A DNA stretch of 61,303 bases, taken from Ruminococcus sp. GTDB taxonomy: Bacteria > Bacillota > Clostridia > Oscillospirales > Ruminococcaceae. This document shows, piece by piece, positions 36,546 through 45,086 of this stretch (its first letter is position 1; each line of letters starts with the position of its first letter). Under the pieces are notes generated by a model that was not told where the DNA came from, searched no databases, and saw only the letters and a program-made list of their open reading frames with translations. The translations under genes and the position numbers were made by a program. The DNA is taken from positions 1 through 61,303 of the forward strand of contig JAUNOG010000009.1 of assembly GCA_030531185.1 (NCBI GenBank), written 5' to 3'.

Positions 36546-37334
36546 TTATACTGATAAGTCCTTTTTGGTGTACTTTGCAAAGCCAATGACAACTCCGGCT
36601 GCCGAGTAAGCACAGCCGATAAGTATAAGCCTTATATCGATTTCCGATTTGGAAATTATATCGCTTGCCTCCGCATAAGCAAATGGTGTGATGTATTTCA
36701 AAGCCTCCGCCTGTTCGCTGATATTACAGACGATATTCATAAAGTACAGCGCAAAGGCTATCCCGATACCAATTCCTATGCTGCCCCGACGTATAAACGC
36801 CGAAACACCGAAGCATACCGAGCCGATCTCAAGCTGAAGTACCGCATACGCTAAGTGCAGGAGAAGAAACTCTCTGAGTTCGATTTTTTCGCCGATCGCT
36901 GCAAAGCCAACAGCGCTTACCGCCATAATGACGATATTCATAGCTATAATGCGGGTGTAAACCGACAACAGCTTCTGGATAAGTACGCTGCTGCGGCTGA
37001 TAGGGTGGGTGAATAAGAATTCGGCAGTGCGGTTCTTTTCCTCGCAGGACAGAACTGCCGCCGCAGTCAATGCGGCAAAAAATCCCCCGCCGATACCGAG
37101 GACGTTGCCGCATTCGGTTCCGTAAAAGCCCATAATTTCTCCGAAATTAAGCTTATCCATACCGAATGCCGCCGTAAATCCGCCCATATCGGCGAACACG
37201 TCCGTGACGTTTTCCATTTGATTTTTCATTTCGGGGAAAATAAGTATACACACTAAAAGCATAAATACTATAGCGCCTGTCCAGATACACCACGCTTTAA
37301 GGGACTGTTTAAGCTCCTTGATATATACCGTCAT
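36546..37334 (-). CDS. ABC exporter permease (ABC-2 type)
   Basis: 262 residues, about six membrane segments, including the ABC-2 pattern with SCEEKNRTAEFLFTHPISRS in the cytoplasmic loop after TM2. Overlaps the ATPase gene by 4 nt. The loop sequence is typical of permeases of the YhaP/BcrB-type drug or peptide exporters. Substrate unknown. Confidence 0.87.
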   Translation of the reverse strand: MTVYIKELKQSLKAWCIWTGAIVFMLLVCILIFPEMKNQMENVTDVFADMGGFTAAFGMDKLNFGEIMGFYGTECGNVLGIGGGFFAALTAAAVLSCEEKNRTAEFLFTHPISRSSVLIQKLLSVYTRIIAMNIVIMAVSAVGFAAIGEKIELREFLLLHLAYAVLQLEIGSVCFGVSAFIRRGSIGIGIGIAFALYFMNIVCNISEQAEALKYITPFAYAEASDIISKSEIDIRLILIGCAYSAAGVVIGFAKYTKKDLSV

Positions 37335-38212
37335 CTGCTTTCACCGTCCTTTTCGTAGTAATGCATAAATATCTCGTCAAGACCGGGTTCGGTTATAGTC
37401 ATATCGGAAAGCGGAAGCTCCGCCGCGCAGGCTAACAGCTCCTTGATATTTCCGCTGTAAAGAAAGCTAACGCTGTTTTCGGATATTTCGGCAGACCTTA
37501 CAGCAAGCTTTTCGGGAATTACCGATATGCCGTGCATAGTCACTCTTTTGGCGCTGGTTTTTGAGAGATTTTCCACGCTGTCCCGAGCGATAATTCTGCC
37601 CTCCTTGATAATTGCCGCATTAATGCAGTTGTGCTGTATTTCCGACAAAACGTGCGAGGAAAGAAAAACCGCCGCGCCGTCGTTATGACGTTCTCTGAGA
37701 ATTTCAAAAAACTCTTTTTGCATAAGCGGGTCAAGTCCGCTTGTAGGCTCGTCCAGTATGCAAAGCTTTGGCTTGTGCTGCATAGCGCATACTATTGCGA
37801 CCTTTTTTCTGTTACCCAGCGAAAGCTCCTCTATTCGCTTGCTTATGTCGAGAGACAGTCTTTCACACAGCTTTTTCGCCTCCTGCGAACAATCCTTTCG
37901 TCTCAGGCGAGCCGAAAATGCAATGACGTCCTTAACGCTCATACTGTTATAAAACACAGCCTCCGAGGGCATATATCCCACGTCGGCAAGAATGCGCTGT
38001 TTGTCCTTTGTCACGTCTCTGCCGAATATCTCGGCTCTCCCCGACGTCGGGGATATCAACCCCAGAAGAGTTCGGATCGTTGTGGATTTTCCCGCTCCGT
38101 TGGGACCGATAAATCCGAAGTAGTCTCCCTCGTTTACGGTTAGATCAAGGTCTGTTATACCTCGGGCTTTTCCGTAGCTTTTTGTAAGGGAAATTGTTTT
38201 TATCACCGCCAT
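37331..38212 (-). CDS. ABC exporter ATP-binding protein
   Basis: 293 residues. Walker A GPNGAGKSTT, signature LSLGNRKKVAIV (LSLGN rather than LSGGQ), Walker B LCILDEPTSGLDP, switch His in FLSSHVLSE; a ~80-residue C-terminal extension of the BcrA/YtrB type. ATG at 38212 is 8 nt after GGAGG. Promoter carries two SdpR-type operators. Confidence 0.92.
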   Translation of the reverse strand: MAVIKTISLTKSYGKARGITDLDLTVNEGDYFGFIGPNGAGKSTTIRTLLGLISPTSGRAEIFGRDVTKDKQRILADVGYMPSEAVFYNSMSVKDVIAFSARLRRKDCSQEAKKLCERLSLDISKRIEELSLGNRKKVAIVCAMQHKPKLCILDEPTSGLDPLMQKEFFEILRERHNDGAAVFLSSHVLSEIQHNCINAAIIKEGRIIARDSVENLSKTSAKRVTMHGISVIPEKLAVRSAEISENSVSFLYSGNIKELLACAAELPLSDMTITEPGLDEIFMHYYEKDGESR

Positions 38213-38255
38213 AGATTTACCTCCGATTTTTATTTTTTGCATCGATACTTATTAT

Positions 38256-38275
38256 ATTTAGAAAATTTTCTAAAT
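38256..38275. promoter_or_regulatory. Operator over the start of the ABC exporter operon
   Basis: ATTTAGAA-AATT-TTCTAAAT, inside a perfect 30-bp palindrome at 38251-38280. Lies at the expected +1 of the minus-strand promoter. Confidence 0.8.
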
Positions 38276-38277
38276 AT

Positions 38278-38306
38278 AATATATCACATCTCCGACTGAT
38301 TGTCAA
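38278..38306 (-). promoter_or_regulatory. Promoter of the ABC exporter operon
   Basis: Minus strand TTGACA (38306-38301), 17-bp spacer, TATATT (38283-38278). Confidence 0.85.
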
Positions 38307-38311
38307 GAGGT

Positions 38312-38331
38312 ATTTAGAATAAATTCTAAAT
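38312..38331. promoter_or_regulatory. Upstream operator of the ABC exporter operon
   Basis: ATTTAGAA-TAAA-TTCTAAAT, inside a perfect inverted repeat with 17-bp arms (38303-38340). Centre is 56 bp from the start-site operator, as in the SdpR-type operon. Confidence 0.8.
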
Positions 38332-38343
38332 ACCTCTTGACTA

Positions 38344-38381
38344 TATAAAAAAACGGTATCGCTGCCTAACAGCGATACCGT
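38344..38381 (-). terminator. Terminator of glyS
   Basis: 12-bp perfect stem ACGGTATCGCTG / CAGCGATACCGT, 5-nt loop, then seven T on the minus strand. Confidence 0.93.
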
Positions 38382-38389
38382 AAATATCA

Positions 38390-39775
38390 TCAGAATTCAA
38401 TTTTCTTGGAAATATAATCAACCAGCTCAGTGATCTTAACTCTCTCCTGCTCCATTGTATCTCTGTCACGGACTGTTACACAGCCGTCCTCGAGAGTGTC
38501 GAAGTCGTAGGTCACGCAGAACGGAGTGCCGATCTCGTCCTGTCGGCGGTATCTCTTACCGATAGAACCCGCCTCGTCGTAATCAACATTGAAATGCTTT
38601 GCAAGCTCGTCGAAAAGCTCGCCCGCCTGCTGGCTGAGTTTCTTTGAAAGAGGGAGCACGCAAGCCTTGAAAGGCGCAAGGGCAGGGTGGAAATGCATAA
38701 CTGTTCTTACGTCGGGCTTTTCCTCAGTACCGATGTTTTCCTCGTCGTAAGCCTCGACTACGATAGTGAGGAACAGTCTCTCAACTCCCAGAGACGGCTC
38801 GATAACATAAGGAACATATCTCTCATTCGTCTCGGGATCAAAATAATCAAGGCTCTTGCCGCTGGTTTTGATATGCTGCGTAAGGTCGTAGTCGGTTCTG
38901 TCCGCAACGCCCCAAAGCTCGCCCCAGCCGAATGGGAACAGGTACTCAAAGTCCGTAGTAGCCTTGGAGTAGAAGCAAAGCTCCTCCTGAGAGTGGTCGC
39001 GGAGACGGAGATTTTCTTCCTTGATGTTAAGGCTCAGGAGCCAGTTCTTGCAGAATTCTCTCCAATAGCTGAACCATTCAAGGTCCGTACCGGGCTTGCA
39101 GAAGAATTCAAGCTCCATCTGCTCGAACTCTCTTACTCTGAAAATGAAGTTGCCGGGAGTTATCTCGTTTCTGAAAGACTTGCCTACCTGCGCAACGCCG
39201 AAAGGCACTTTTTTACGGCTTGTCCTCTGGATATTTGCAAAGTTTACGAAAATACCCTGAGCGGTCTCGGGTCTGAGATAAAGCTCTGACTTTGAGTCCT
39301 CGGTAACGCCTTGGAATGTCTTGAACATCAGATTGAACTGGCGTATCTCCGTAAAATTATGCTTGCCGCATTCGGGGCAAACGATGTTCTTTTCGTTGAT
39401 GTAATCCATCATCTGCTGATTTGTCCAGCCTGCAACGTTAGTGCCGTCGAAATCCTCAATAAGGTTGTCCGCTCTGTGACGTGTTTTGCACTCCTTGCAG
39501 TCCATAAGAGGGTCGGAAAATCCTCCGATATGACCCGAAGCGACCCAAGTCTGAGGGTTCATAAGAATGGCGGAGTCAAGACCGACGTTGTACTTGTTCT
39601 CCTGAACAAATTTCTTTCTCCAAGCGTCCTTGATGTTGTTTTTCAGCTCCACGCCGAGAGGACCGTAGTCCCATGTATTGGCAAGACCGCCGTAGATCTC
39701 ACTGCCGGGGTAAACAAATCCTCTGCCTTTACAGAGAGCGACGATTTTTTCCATAGTCTTTTCAGTATTTTTCAT
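38390..39775 (-). CDS. glyS: Glycyl-tRNA synthetase, dimeric type
   Basis: 461 residues, class II. Starts [19 protein letters not shown]; motif 2 [21 protein letters not shown], motif 3 SLGVERLFL, and a C-terminal anticodon-binding domain ([38 protein letters not shown]). Two Cys pairs (CKECKT and CPECGK) form a zinc site. ATG at 39775 is favoured because AGGAG lies 7 nt upstream; the ATG at 39781 is too close. No T-box leader was found. Confidence 0.95.
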   Translation of the reverse strand: MKNTEKTMEKIVALCKGRGFVYPGSEIYGGLANTWDYGPLGVELKNNIKDAWRKKFVQENKYNVGLDSAILMNPQTWVASGHIGGFSDPLMDCKECKTRHRADNLIEDFDGTNVAGWTNQQMMDYINEKNIVCPECGKHNFTEIRQFNLMFKTFQGVTEDSKSELYLRPETAQGIFVNFANIQRTSRKKVPFGVAQVGKSFRNEITPGNFIFRVREFEQMELEFFCKPGTDLEWFSYWREFCKNWLLSLNIKEENLRLRDHSQEELCFYSKATTDFEYLFPFGWGELWGVADRTDYDLTQHIKTSGKSLDYFDPETNERYVPYVIEPSLGVERLFLTIVVEAYDEENIGTEEKPDVRTVMHFHPALAPFKACVLPLSKKLSQQAGELFDELAKHFNVDYDEAGSIGKRYRRQDEIGTPFCVTYDFDTLEDGCVTVRDRDTMEQERVKITELVDYISKKIEF

Positions 39776-39827
39776 AATCATTCTCCTTACCGGTACGCCG
39801 GCTGCGCCCTTTTAGTATTACCATTAT

Positions 39828-39856
39828 ATTTTACAGCTAAAAGGGAAATATGTCAA
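39828..39856 (-). promoter_or_regulatory. Promoter of glyS
   Basis: Minus strand TTGACA (39856-39851), 17-bp spacer, TAAAAT (39833-39828). Confidence 0.75.
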
Positions 39857-39875
39857 GGGGCAAAACAAGAAAAAG

Positions 39876-39946
39876 CAGTTAGAAGTTAGAAATCAGAGGT
39901 AAGAAGTAAAAAAAATCCGCTCAGCGGAACAAAATGAAAAGCACAC
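39876..39946. repeat. Left inverted repeat flanking hisC-thrB
   Basis: About 70 bp: heptads TTAGAAG TTAGAAA TCAGAGG TAAGAAG, then an A run, TCCGCTCAGCGGAAC and AAAATGAAAAGC. Its reverse complement aligns over its whole length with 42538-42606. Confidence 0.85.
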
Positions 39947-40040
39947 GCGAAATATGAGGAAACATATTCGGGGTAATGCAAGTCGTATAATATCCGCACT
40001 TACATTATGCATTTAAGAACGGTTTATCTGAAAATCTGCC

Positions 40041-40104
40041 TTGACATTACTTTTTAAAGATAGTATAATTAGGTATTGACAGACAAATTATTATGTGTTA
40101 CAAT
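40041..40104 (+). promoter_or_regulatory. Tandem promoters of hisC-thrB
   Basis: P1: TTGACA (40041-40046), 17-bp spacer, TATAAT (40064-40069). P2: TTGACA (40076-40081), 17-bp spacer, TACAAT (40099-40104). The two are offset by exactly 35 bp. Confidence 0.85.
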
Positions 40105-40167
40105 TTTTATACTGATATCACGGCAGTACTTTACTGTATTAAATCAAGCTGAAAGGAAGTAAGGAAA

Positions 40168-41229
40168 ATGTCTCAGCTTTGGAAGAAAAACCTTATTAAT
40201 ATAACGCCCTATGTGGCGGGCGAACAGCCTAAAAACGATAATATTATCAAGCTTAACGCCAACGAAAATCCTTATCCGCCCTCGCCGGAGGTACAGAAGA
40301 TACTGGCGGGAAAGACAGCGGGAGATTTCAGAAAATACCCCGACGCTAACGCCGTGCCGCTTAAAGAGGCTCTTGCGGAAAGATACGGGCTTTCACCCGA
40401 AAACGTGTTCTGCGGCAACGGCTCGGACGACGTGCTTGCAACGGCTTTCCGAGCGTTTTTTAATTCCGATAAACCGATTTTTTATCCCGATATTACATAT
40501 TCGTTTTATCCCGTTTGGTGCGAGCTGTTGAAGATCCCCTATGAAACAAAGCCCGTTGACGAGAATTTTGAGATCGACGTAAGGGACTTTTACCCCGAAA
40601 ACGGCGGAGTTGTTATACCAAATCCCAATGCCCCCACAAGTATCGGCGTCGGCAAGGAATTCATTGTTGACCTGCTTGAACACAACAGGTACTGTATCGT
40701 ACTCATCGACGAGGCTTACGCCGATTTCGGACGTTATTCCTGCGTGGAGCTTGTGAAAAAGTACGATAACCTTGTGGTCACTCAGACCTTTTCAAAGTCG
40801 CGTTCTATGGCGGGTATGCGCGTCGGTATGGCTTTTGCTCAGTCCGAGCTTATAAGCTATATGCAGGCGGTCAAGGACAGCTATAATTCCTATCCTTTGG
40901 ATCAGGTTGCAATAGAGACCGCTGTGGCAAGCGTTAAGGACGAAAAATATTTTACCGAAACTGTGGATAAGATCAAGTCCACAAGAGATAAGGGCGTAAA
41001 AATCCTGCGGGATATGGGCTTTAAGGTTTTCGACAGCGAAACGAACTTCCTTTTTGCCTCTCACCCAGATTATCCCGCAAAGGAGATATTTGAATTTGTC
41101 CGCTCAAAGGGCGTGCTTGTCCGCTACTTCAACAAACCGCGAATTGATAATTACCTGCGCATAACCGTAGGAACAGACGAGGAAATGCAGTCGCTCTATG
41201 GGGCGATAAGAGAGCTCCTCGCAAAATAA
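40168..41229 (+). CDS. hisC: Histidinol-phosphate aminotransferase
   Basis: 353 residues, fold type I PLP enzyme. LNANENPYPPSP, GNGSDDVLA, DEAYADFGRYS and TFSKSRSMAGMRVGMA (PLP Lys in SKS), LVRYFNKPRIDNYLRITVG. Matches HisC, which makes histidinol phosphate; such enzymes can also use aromatic substrates. Other his genes are not in the window. Followed 17 nt later by thrB. Confidence 0.88.
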   Translation: MSQLWKKNLINITPYVAGEQPKNDNIIKLNANENPYPPSPEVQKILAGKTAGDFRKYPDANAVPLKEALAERYGLSPENVFCGNGSDDVLATAFRAFFNSDKPIFYPDITYSFYPVWCELLKIPYETKPVDENFEIDVRDFYPENGGVVIPNPNAPTSIGVGKEFIVDLLEHNRYCIVLIDEAYADFGRYSCVELVKKYDNLVVTQTFSKSRSMAGMRVGMAFAQSELISYMQAVKDSYNSYPLDQVAIETAVASVKDEKYFTETVDKIKSTRDKGVKILRDMGFKVFDSETNFLFASHPDYPAKEIFEFVRSKGVLVRYFNKPRIDNYLRITVGTDEEMQSLYGAIRELLAK

Positions 41230-41246
41230 CCGTTAGGAGAAACGCT

Positions 41247-42134
41247 ATGTTTAAAATACAGATACCCGCGACTTCGGCAAATCTCGGCGCAGGCTTTGAC
41301 GCGCTGGGACTTGCGCTTACCTATTACAATTATGTGGAGATCGAGGAATCGGACAGGATCGATATTGCCTCGGCGGACGGACTTGAAGTTCCCGTCGATG
41401 AAAAAAATCTCATCTATATCTCGGCAAAGGACTTATATGCGGTCTGCGGAAAAAAGCTTGAGGGGCTGAAACTGGTTCAGACAAATAATATCCCTATGGC
41501 ACGGGGACTTGGCTCGTCCTCGGCGTGTATTATCGCAGGACTTGTAGGCGCAAATAAAATGCTGGGCGATCCGCTTACAAAGGACGATCTGGTTGATCTT
41601 GCGGCGCAGATAGAGGGACACCCCGACAATACTGCTCCCGCGCTTTTGGGGGGAATTGTTACCGCCGTTTTCGACGGAAGAAAAGTACAGTGGGTAAAGC
41701 AGGAGGTATACACAAAGCTTAAATTTGCTGCTATAATTCCCGATTTTGAGCTTAAAACCGAGGAGGCCAGAGCCTGTCTGCCGAAAGAAGTTTCCCACAA
41801 GGACGCCGTATATAACCTGTCTCGAGCGGCTTTGTTTTCGGCGTCTCTGTTGACGGGAAAATTTGAGAACCTTAAAACTGCTGTGGACGACAGACTTCAT
41901 CAGCCCTACAGAATGAAGCTTATACCCAACTGTCAAGAGGTTTTTGACATTGCCTATACTCACGGAGCATATGCGGCGTACATAAGCGGAGCAGGTCCGA
42001 CTATTATGGCGATAGCGGACGAAAGCAACACGTATTTTGCAGGCAAGCTGAAATTCTCTTTGGACAATGCTGGACTAAACGGCTGGCAGGTACACGAATT
42101 CAGGATCGATAACGAGGGAACTGTTATTGTGTAA
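41247..42134 (+). CDS. thrB: Homoserine kinase
   Basis: 295 residues of the GHMP family: IPATSANLGAGFDALGLAL, PMARGLGSSSACIIAGLVGA (phosphate loop), GHPDNTAPALLGG, YISGAGPTIMA. Phosphorylates homoserine for threonine synthesis; thrC is not in the window. Confidence 0.95.
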   Translation: MFKIQIPATSANLGAGFDALGLALTYYNYVEIEESDRIDIASADGLEVPVDEKNLIYISAKDLYAVCGKKLEGLKLVQTNNIPMARGLGSSSACIIAGLVGANKMLGDPLTKDDLVDLAAQIEGHPDNTAPALLGGIVTAVFDGRKVQWVKQEVYTKLKFAAIIPDFELKTEEARACLPKEVSHKDAVYNLSRAALFSASLLTGKFENLKTAVDDRLHQPYRMKLIPNCQEVFDIAYTHGAYAAYISGAGPTIMAIADESNTYFAGKLKFSLDNAGLNGWQVHEFRIDNEGTVIV

Positions 42135-42292
42135 GTGCGGATATTGTCCGACTGCATTGACCCGAATGTTTTCTCATATTGTGTTTTTCAAACTGCGGTC
42201 ATTATTGATTTTTCGTAACATTTACGGACTGCGGGGGTATGCCTCCTTATGTCGGCATAGTGATTTGAATTCGCTTACGCTGTTCAAATCAC

Positions 42293-42345
42293 GGCGGCGC
42301 ACATCTATCGGGTTTGACAGATTGTGCGCCGTCTTTGTTTTTTAT
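42293..42345 (+). terminator. Terminator region after thrB
   Basis: Stem of the type GGCGGCGCACA / TGTGCGCCGTC with a T-rich tail, preceded by a second hairpin GTGATTTGAA / TTCAAATCAC (42260-42292). The stem sequence matches the feo terminator at 8.5 kb. Confidence 0.75.
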
Positions 42346-42419
42346 TCGATTTAGATTTCTTTTATGTGCGCCGCCTTTGTGGACTTTTCATTCCAGCCTC
42401 TAGTCGCTAATTTGCTAGC

Positions 42420-42505
42420 CGCTGGTAGGGGATTTCGCCTCTGCGGAGGCGACAAGGGGCTTCTCGCCCCTTTGAACCCTCGCAAGCCCTCCGGCGGCGG
42501 GCTTG
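42420..42505. repeat. GC-rich multi-hairpin intergenic element
   Basis: Three successive hairpins: TCGCCTC/GAGGCGA (42435-42452), AAGGGGC/GCCCCTT (42454-42472) and AGCCC/GGGCT (42485-42503). Base composition is much richer in GC than the surroundings. Looks like a dispersed repetitive intergenic element rather than a gene. Confidence 0.6.
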
Positions 42506-42537
42506 ATCCTCCGCTTTTTAACTTACGTCATAGTTTT

Positions 42538-42606
42538 GTGTTGGCTTTTCATTTCGTTCCGCTGAGAAGATTTTTCTAATCTCTTACCTCTAATTTCTAA
42601 CATCTG
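42538..42606. repeat. Right inverted repeat flanking hisC-thrB
   Basis: Reverse complement of the left copy: GCTTTTCATTTCGTTCCGC then pyrimidine-rich heptads. Its outer end provides the last codon and the TAG stop of the aminotransferase gene on the minus strand. Confidence 0.85.
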
Positions 42607-43820
42607 TCTTGCCTATATCTGCTGAGGAAGTCTTTAAGCTCGCCCATAGAGTATTTTAGATCCTCTACTGCGGGAAGATACACTATTCTGAAATGGTCGG
42701 GCTGCTCCCAATGGAAACCTCCGCCGTGTACAAGAAGTATTTTCTTCTCTTTCAGGAAATCCAGCACAAACTGCTCGTCGTCCGTAATACCGAACTTCTT
42801 CGCGTCGATTTTCGGGAAAATATAAAACGCCGCCTTTGGCTTGACCGCCGTTATTCCGTCGATATCGTTAAGCAGATTATATATGCATTCCCTCTGCTCG
42901 TATATCCTGCCGCCCTTTTTCAGCGCCTCGTCGGGTGCACCCGTACCGCTTAACGCCGCAGGGATTATGTACTGTGCCTGAACGTTTGAACAAAGTCTCA
43001 TCGAGGAAAGCATATTAAGTCCCTCGATATAGCCCTCCGCCTTGCTTTTGTCTCCGCTGAGGACCATCCAGCCCGCGCGGAAGCCAGCCGACATATGGGA
43101 TTTTGACACTCCGTTAAAAGTAATGCAGAACAGATCGGGCGCAAGAGAGGCTATGGAAGTATGCTCTGCGCCGTCCATAAGAAGTCTGTCGTAAATCTCG
43201 TCTGAGAAGATTATAAGCTCGTGTTTTCTTGCAAGCTTTACAATGTCCTCAAGTACGTCTTTAGAATACACCGCTCCTGTAGGATTGTTGGGATTTATAA
43301 TAACTATCGCCTTTGTCTTGTCGGTTATTTTCTTTTCCATATCCGCTATGTCGGGATACCAGTCGGACTGCTCGTCGCAGATATAATGCACCGCGTTTCC
43401 TCCCGCAAGAGTGACCGCCGCAGTCCACAAAGGGTAATCGGGAGCAGGCACAAGCACCTCGTCGCCGTTATCGAGAAGTCCCTGCATAACCATAACGATA
43501 AGCTCGGAAACTCCGTTGCCTGTGTAAATGTCGTTTATGCTTTCTACGGACAGTCCCTTTGAGCGGTGATAGTTAAGTATAGCGTTTCTGGCTTCAACAA
43601 CGCCCTTTGAGGTTGAATATCCCTGAGCGTTGCGGAGATTATCCGTCATTGCTTTTATAATTTCATCGGGAGCGTCAAAATCAAACGGCGCAGGATTGCC
43701 TATGTTAAGCTTTAAAATTTTTGTTCCCTCAGCCGCCATTCTGTCCGCCTCGTCCATAACGGGACCACGTATATCATAGCAGACGTTGTCAAGCTTGCCG
43801 GATTTTGAAAATGTTCTCAT
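42597..43820 (-). CDS. Alanine-type aminotransferase (AlaT/AlaA-like)
   Basis: 407 residues, fold type I PLP enzyme. LNIGNPAPFDFDAP, PDYPLWTAAV, INPNNPTGAVY, FSDEIYDRL, FNGVSKSHMSAGFRAGW (PLP Lys in SKS), and FRIVYLPA. Closest to the glutamate-pyruvate (alanine) aminotransferases. The ATG at 43820 follows GAGGT; upstream TTG at 43838 is rejected. The last residue and stop codon lie in the 42.6-kb repeat. Confidence 0.87.
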   Translation of the reverse strand: MRTFSKSGKLDNVCYDIRGPVMDEADRMAAEGTKILKLNIGNPAPFDFDAPDEIIKAMTDNLRNAQGYSTSKGVVEARNAILNYHRSKGLSVESINDIYTGNGVSELIVMVMQGLLDNGDEVLVPAPDYPLWTAAVTLAGGNAVHYICDEQSDWYPDIADMEKKITDKTKAIVIINPNNPTGAVYSKDVLEDIVKLARKHELIIFSDEIYDRLLMDGAEHTSIASLAPDLFCITFNGVSKSHMSAGFRAGWMVLSGDKSKAEGYIEGLNMLSSMRLCSNVQAQYIIPAALSGTGAPDEALKKGGRIYEQRECIYNLLNDIDGITAVKPKAAFYIFPKIDAKKFGITDDEQFVLDFLKEKKILLVHGGGFHWEQPDHFRIVYLPAVEDLKYSMGELKDFLSRYRQDRC

Positions 43821-43848
43821 TTTACTTACCTCTTTCAAATCTATATTT

Positions 43849-44460
43849 TTACTCCTTTATTACATAATCAGCGTTTAAACTTGGCGAACACGTTTCAATG
43901 TAATAATGTTCCGCCGGGAAATACCGATTATCATATTTTACTTTGATTTGCTGTTTATCGCCGATATAGCCATCTCTTTCAAGAACGCGGTCAAGTCTGA
44001 TTTCTTCGGGAATATCAATATATATCATATAGTCAAACAAACCGCTGAGTTCCTCTCTCTGCAAAAAAACGCCCTCTACGATAACAATACTTCCCGCAGG
44101 GATATCGGCTTCGTTTAAATAATATGTATCGTTGTCCTTGTCGTATAATTCTATTTTCCCGTTAAAAGCGCCGCGCTTTATCGGATCAATAACTTCATCG
44201 ATCAAATAATCGTATCTCCACTGGAGATTATAATAACACTCCCACTCATCATAATTATCGTTATATCTGATTTCTTTCCGATGAATAAAATCGTCAATGT
44301 GAAGAACGGTAATACTGTAATGCTCATCGCTGAACTTCTTATACAATATCTCGGATACAGTACTTTTTCCTGCGCCGCCCAATCCGTCTATGCCGATAAT
44401 CACGGTACGATCGGGATTATGTATTTCTTTTATTGCCTCGTAAATTCCAGCTGTTTCCAT
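43849..44460 (-). CDS. P-loop nucleoside/uridine kinase-like protein
   Basis: 203 residues: Walker A GIDGLGGAGKST, DDFIHRKEIRY, a Walker-B-like IVIVEGVFLQR and the lid region DRVLERDGY. Resembles uridine kinase-like P-loop kinases; the substrate is uncertain. The ATG at 44460 is used because GGAGAG is upstream and longer frames begin inside the promoter. Confidence 0.8.
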   Translation of the reverse strand: METAGIYEAIKEIHNPDRTVIIGIDGLGGAGKSTVSEILYKKFSDEHYSITVLHIDDFIHRKEIRYNDNYDEWECYYNLQWRYDYLIDEVIDPIKRGAFNGKIELYDKDNDTYYLNEADIPAGSIVIVEGVFLQREELSGLFDYMIYIDIPEEIRLDRVLERDGYIGDKQQIKVKYDNRYFPAEHYYIETCSPSLNADYVIKE

Positions 44461-44497
44461 ATTTCTCTCCAAAAGATAGTTTTCACTGCCAATAATC

Positions 44498-44526
44498 ATT
44501 GTATCACCAATCGCTCGGGTTGTCAA
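44498..44526 (-). promoter_or_regulatory. Promoter of the kinase gene
   Basis: Minus strand TTGACA (44526-44521), 17-bp spacer, TACAAT (44503-44498); divergent from the cobalamin operon promoter. Confidence 0.85.
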
Positions 44527-44565
44527 CTTATTATTGCACGTTTTCAGTTTGTTTTAAAAAACGCC

Positions 44566-44594
44566 TTGCAATAATCACAGTAATGTGGTATAAT
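44566..44594 (+). promoter_or_regulatory. Promoter of the cobalamin operon
   Basis: TTGCAA (44566-44571), 17-bp spacer, TATAAT (44589-44594) with extended -10 TGG. Transcription from ~44601 includes the whole riboswitch. Confidence 0.85.
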
Positions 44595-44639
44595 TAAAAT
44601 GCTGATTTAAAATCGGCATAAAATTGAATAATTATCAGG

Positions 44640-44885
44640 AAAATGCAGCTTGAAAAGTTGTTAACTGAGTAGAGAACTTTTACGGCAGCTTGCCGTTTTG
44701 TTCGGGGAAGCAGGTTTGAATCCTGCACAACCGCCATTACTGTGTTTGATGATTGAGAGCCGACCGCCGTTTTTTGCGGCACGTCATTGGAAGGGGGTGA
44801 AATCTCCCTTCCGAGAAGGCGGGCTTTCATGGGGAAATTTCCGCAAGAGATTTCTCAGTCATAAGTCAGGATATCTGCTGCATTT
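44640..44885 (+). ncRNA. Cobalamin riboswitch
   Basis: Conserved pieces in order: GGGGAAGCAGG then GAATCCTGC (44704-44726), CCGCCATTACTGTG (44731-44744), GAGAGCCGACCGCC, GTCATTGGAAGG, GGGTGAAATC with CCCTTCCGAGAAGGCGGGC, and the B12-box AGTCAGGATATCTGCTG at 44864-44880. The layout matches cobalamin-binding leaders. An intrinsic terminator lies ~150 nt downstream. It should switch the operon off when corrinoids are plentiful. Confidence 0.93.
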
Positions 44886-45034
44886 TCGGACGTTGTTCCT
44901 CTGAAATTACGGGGACCCATCGTTGGTTTAACATTTCTTGGGCGATGAAGAGTGCGGTCAACAGGTATTTTCAAACTTTGCGGAATTTTTTCAAAAGTTT
45001 CTCCGCAGGGTTTTGTTTGCTGTGGGTTGATTGC

Positions 45035-45064
45035 GCTTTTCCGAGGGCTCGGAAAAGCTTTTTT
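45035..45064 (+). terminator. Riboswitch-controlled intrinsic terminator
   Basis: 11-bp stem GCTTTTCCGAG / CTCGGAAAAGC followed by six T, 23 nt before the first gene. An upstream alternative pairing (TGCGGA with TCCGCA around 44980-45008) may be part of the antiterminated form. Confidence 0.88.
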
Positions 45065-45086
45065 CGTTTATTGGGGAGGACTTACA

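Noticed and set aside
38303..38340. Long inverted repeat considered as a second glyS terminator
   Set aside because: A stronger terminator with a T run lies at 38344-38381; the repeat has the shared operator core and spacing and flanks the exporter promoter.
39776..40040. T-box leader for glyS
   Set aside because: No specifier stem, no TGG antiterminator motif and a simple promoter close to the start codon were found instead.
44461..44526. Longer N terminus of the kinase gene from the GTG/ATG at 44526 or 44499
   Set aside because: Those codons lie in the -35 to -10 region of the gene's own promoter; the ATG at 44460 has the ribosome site.
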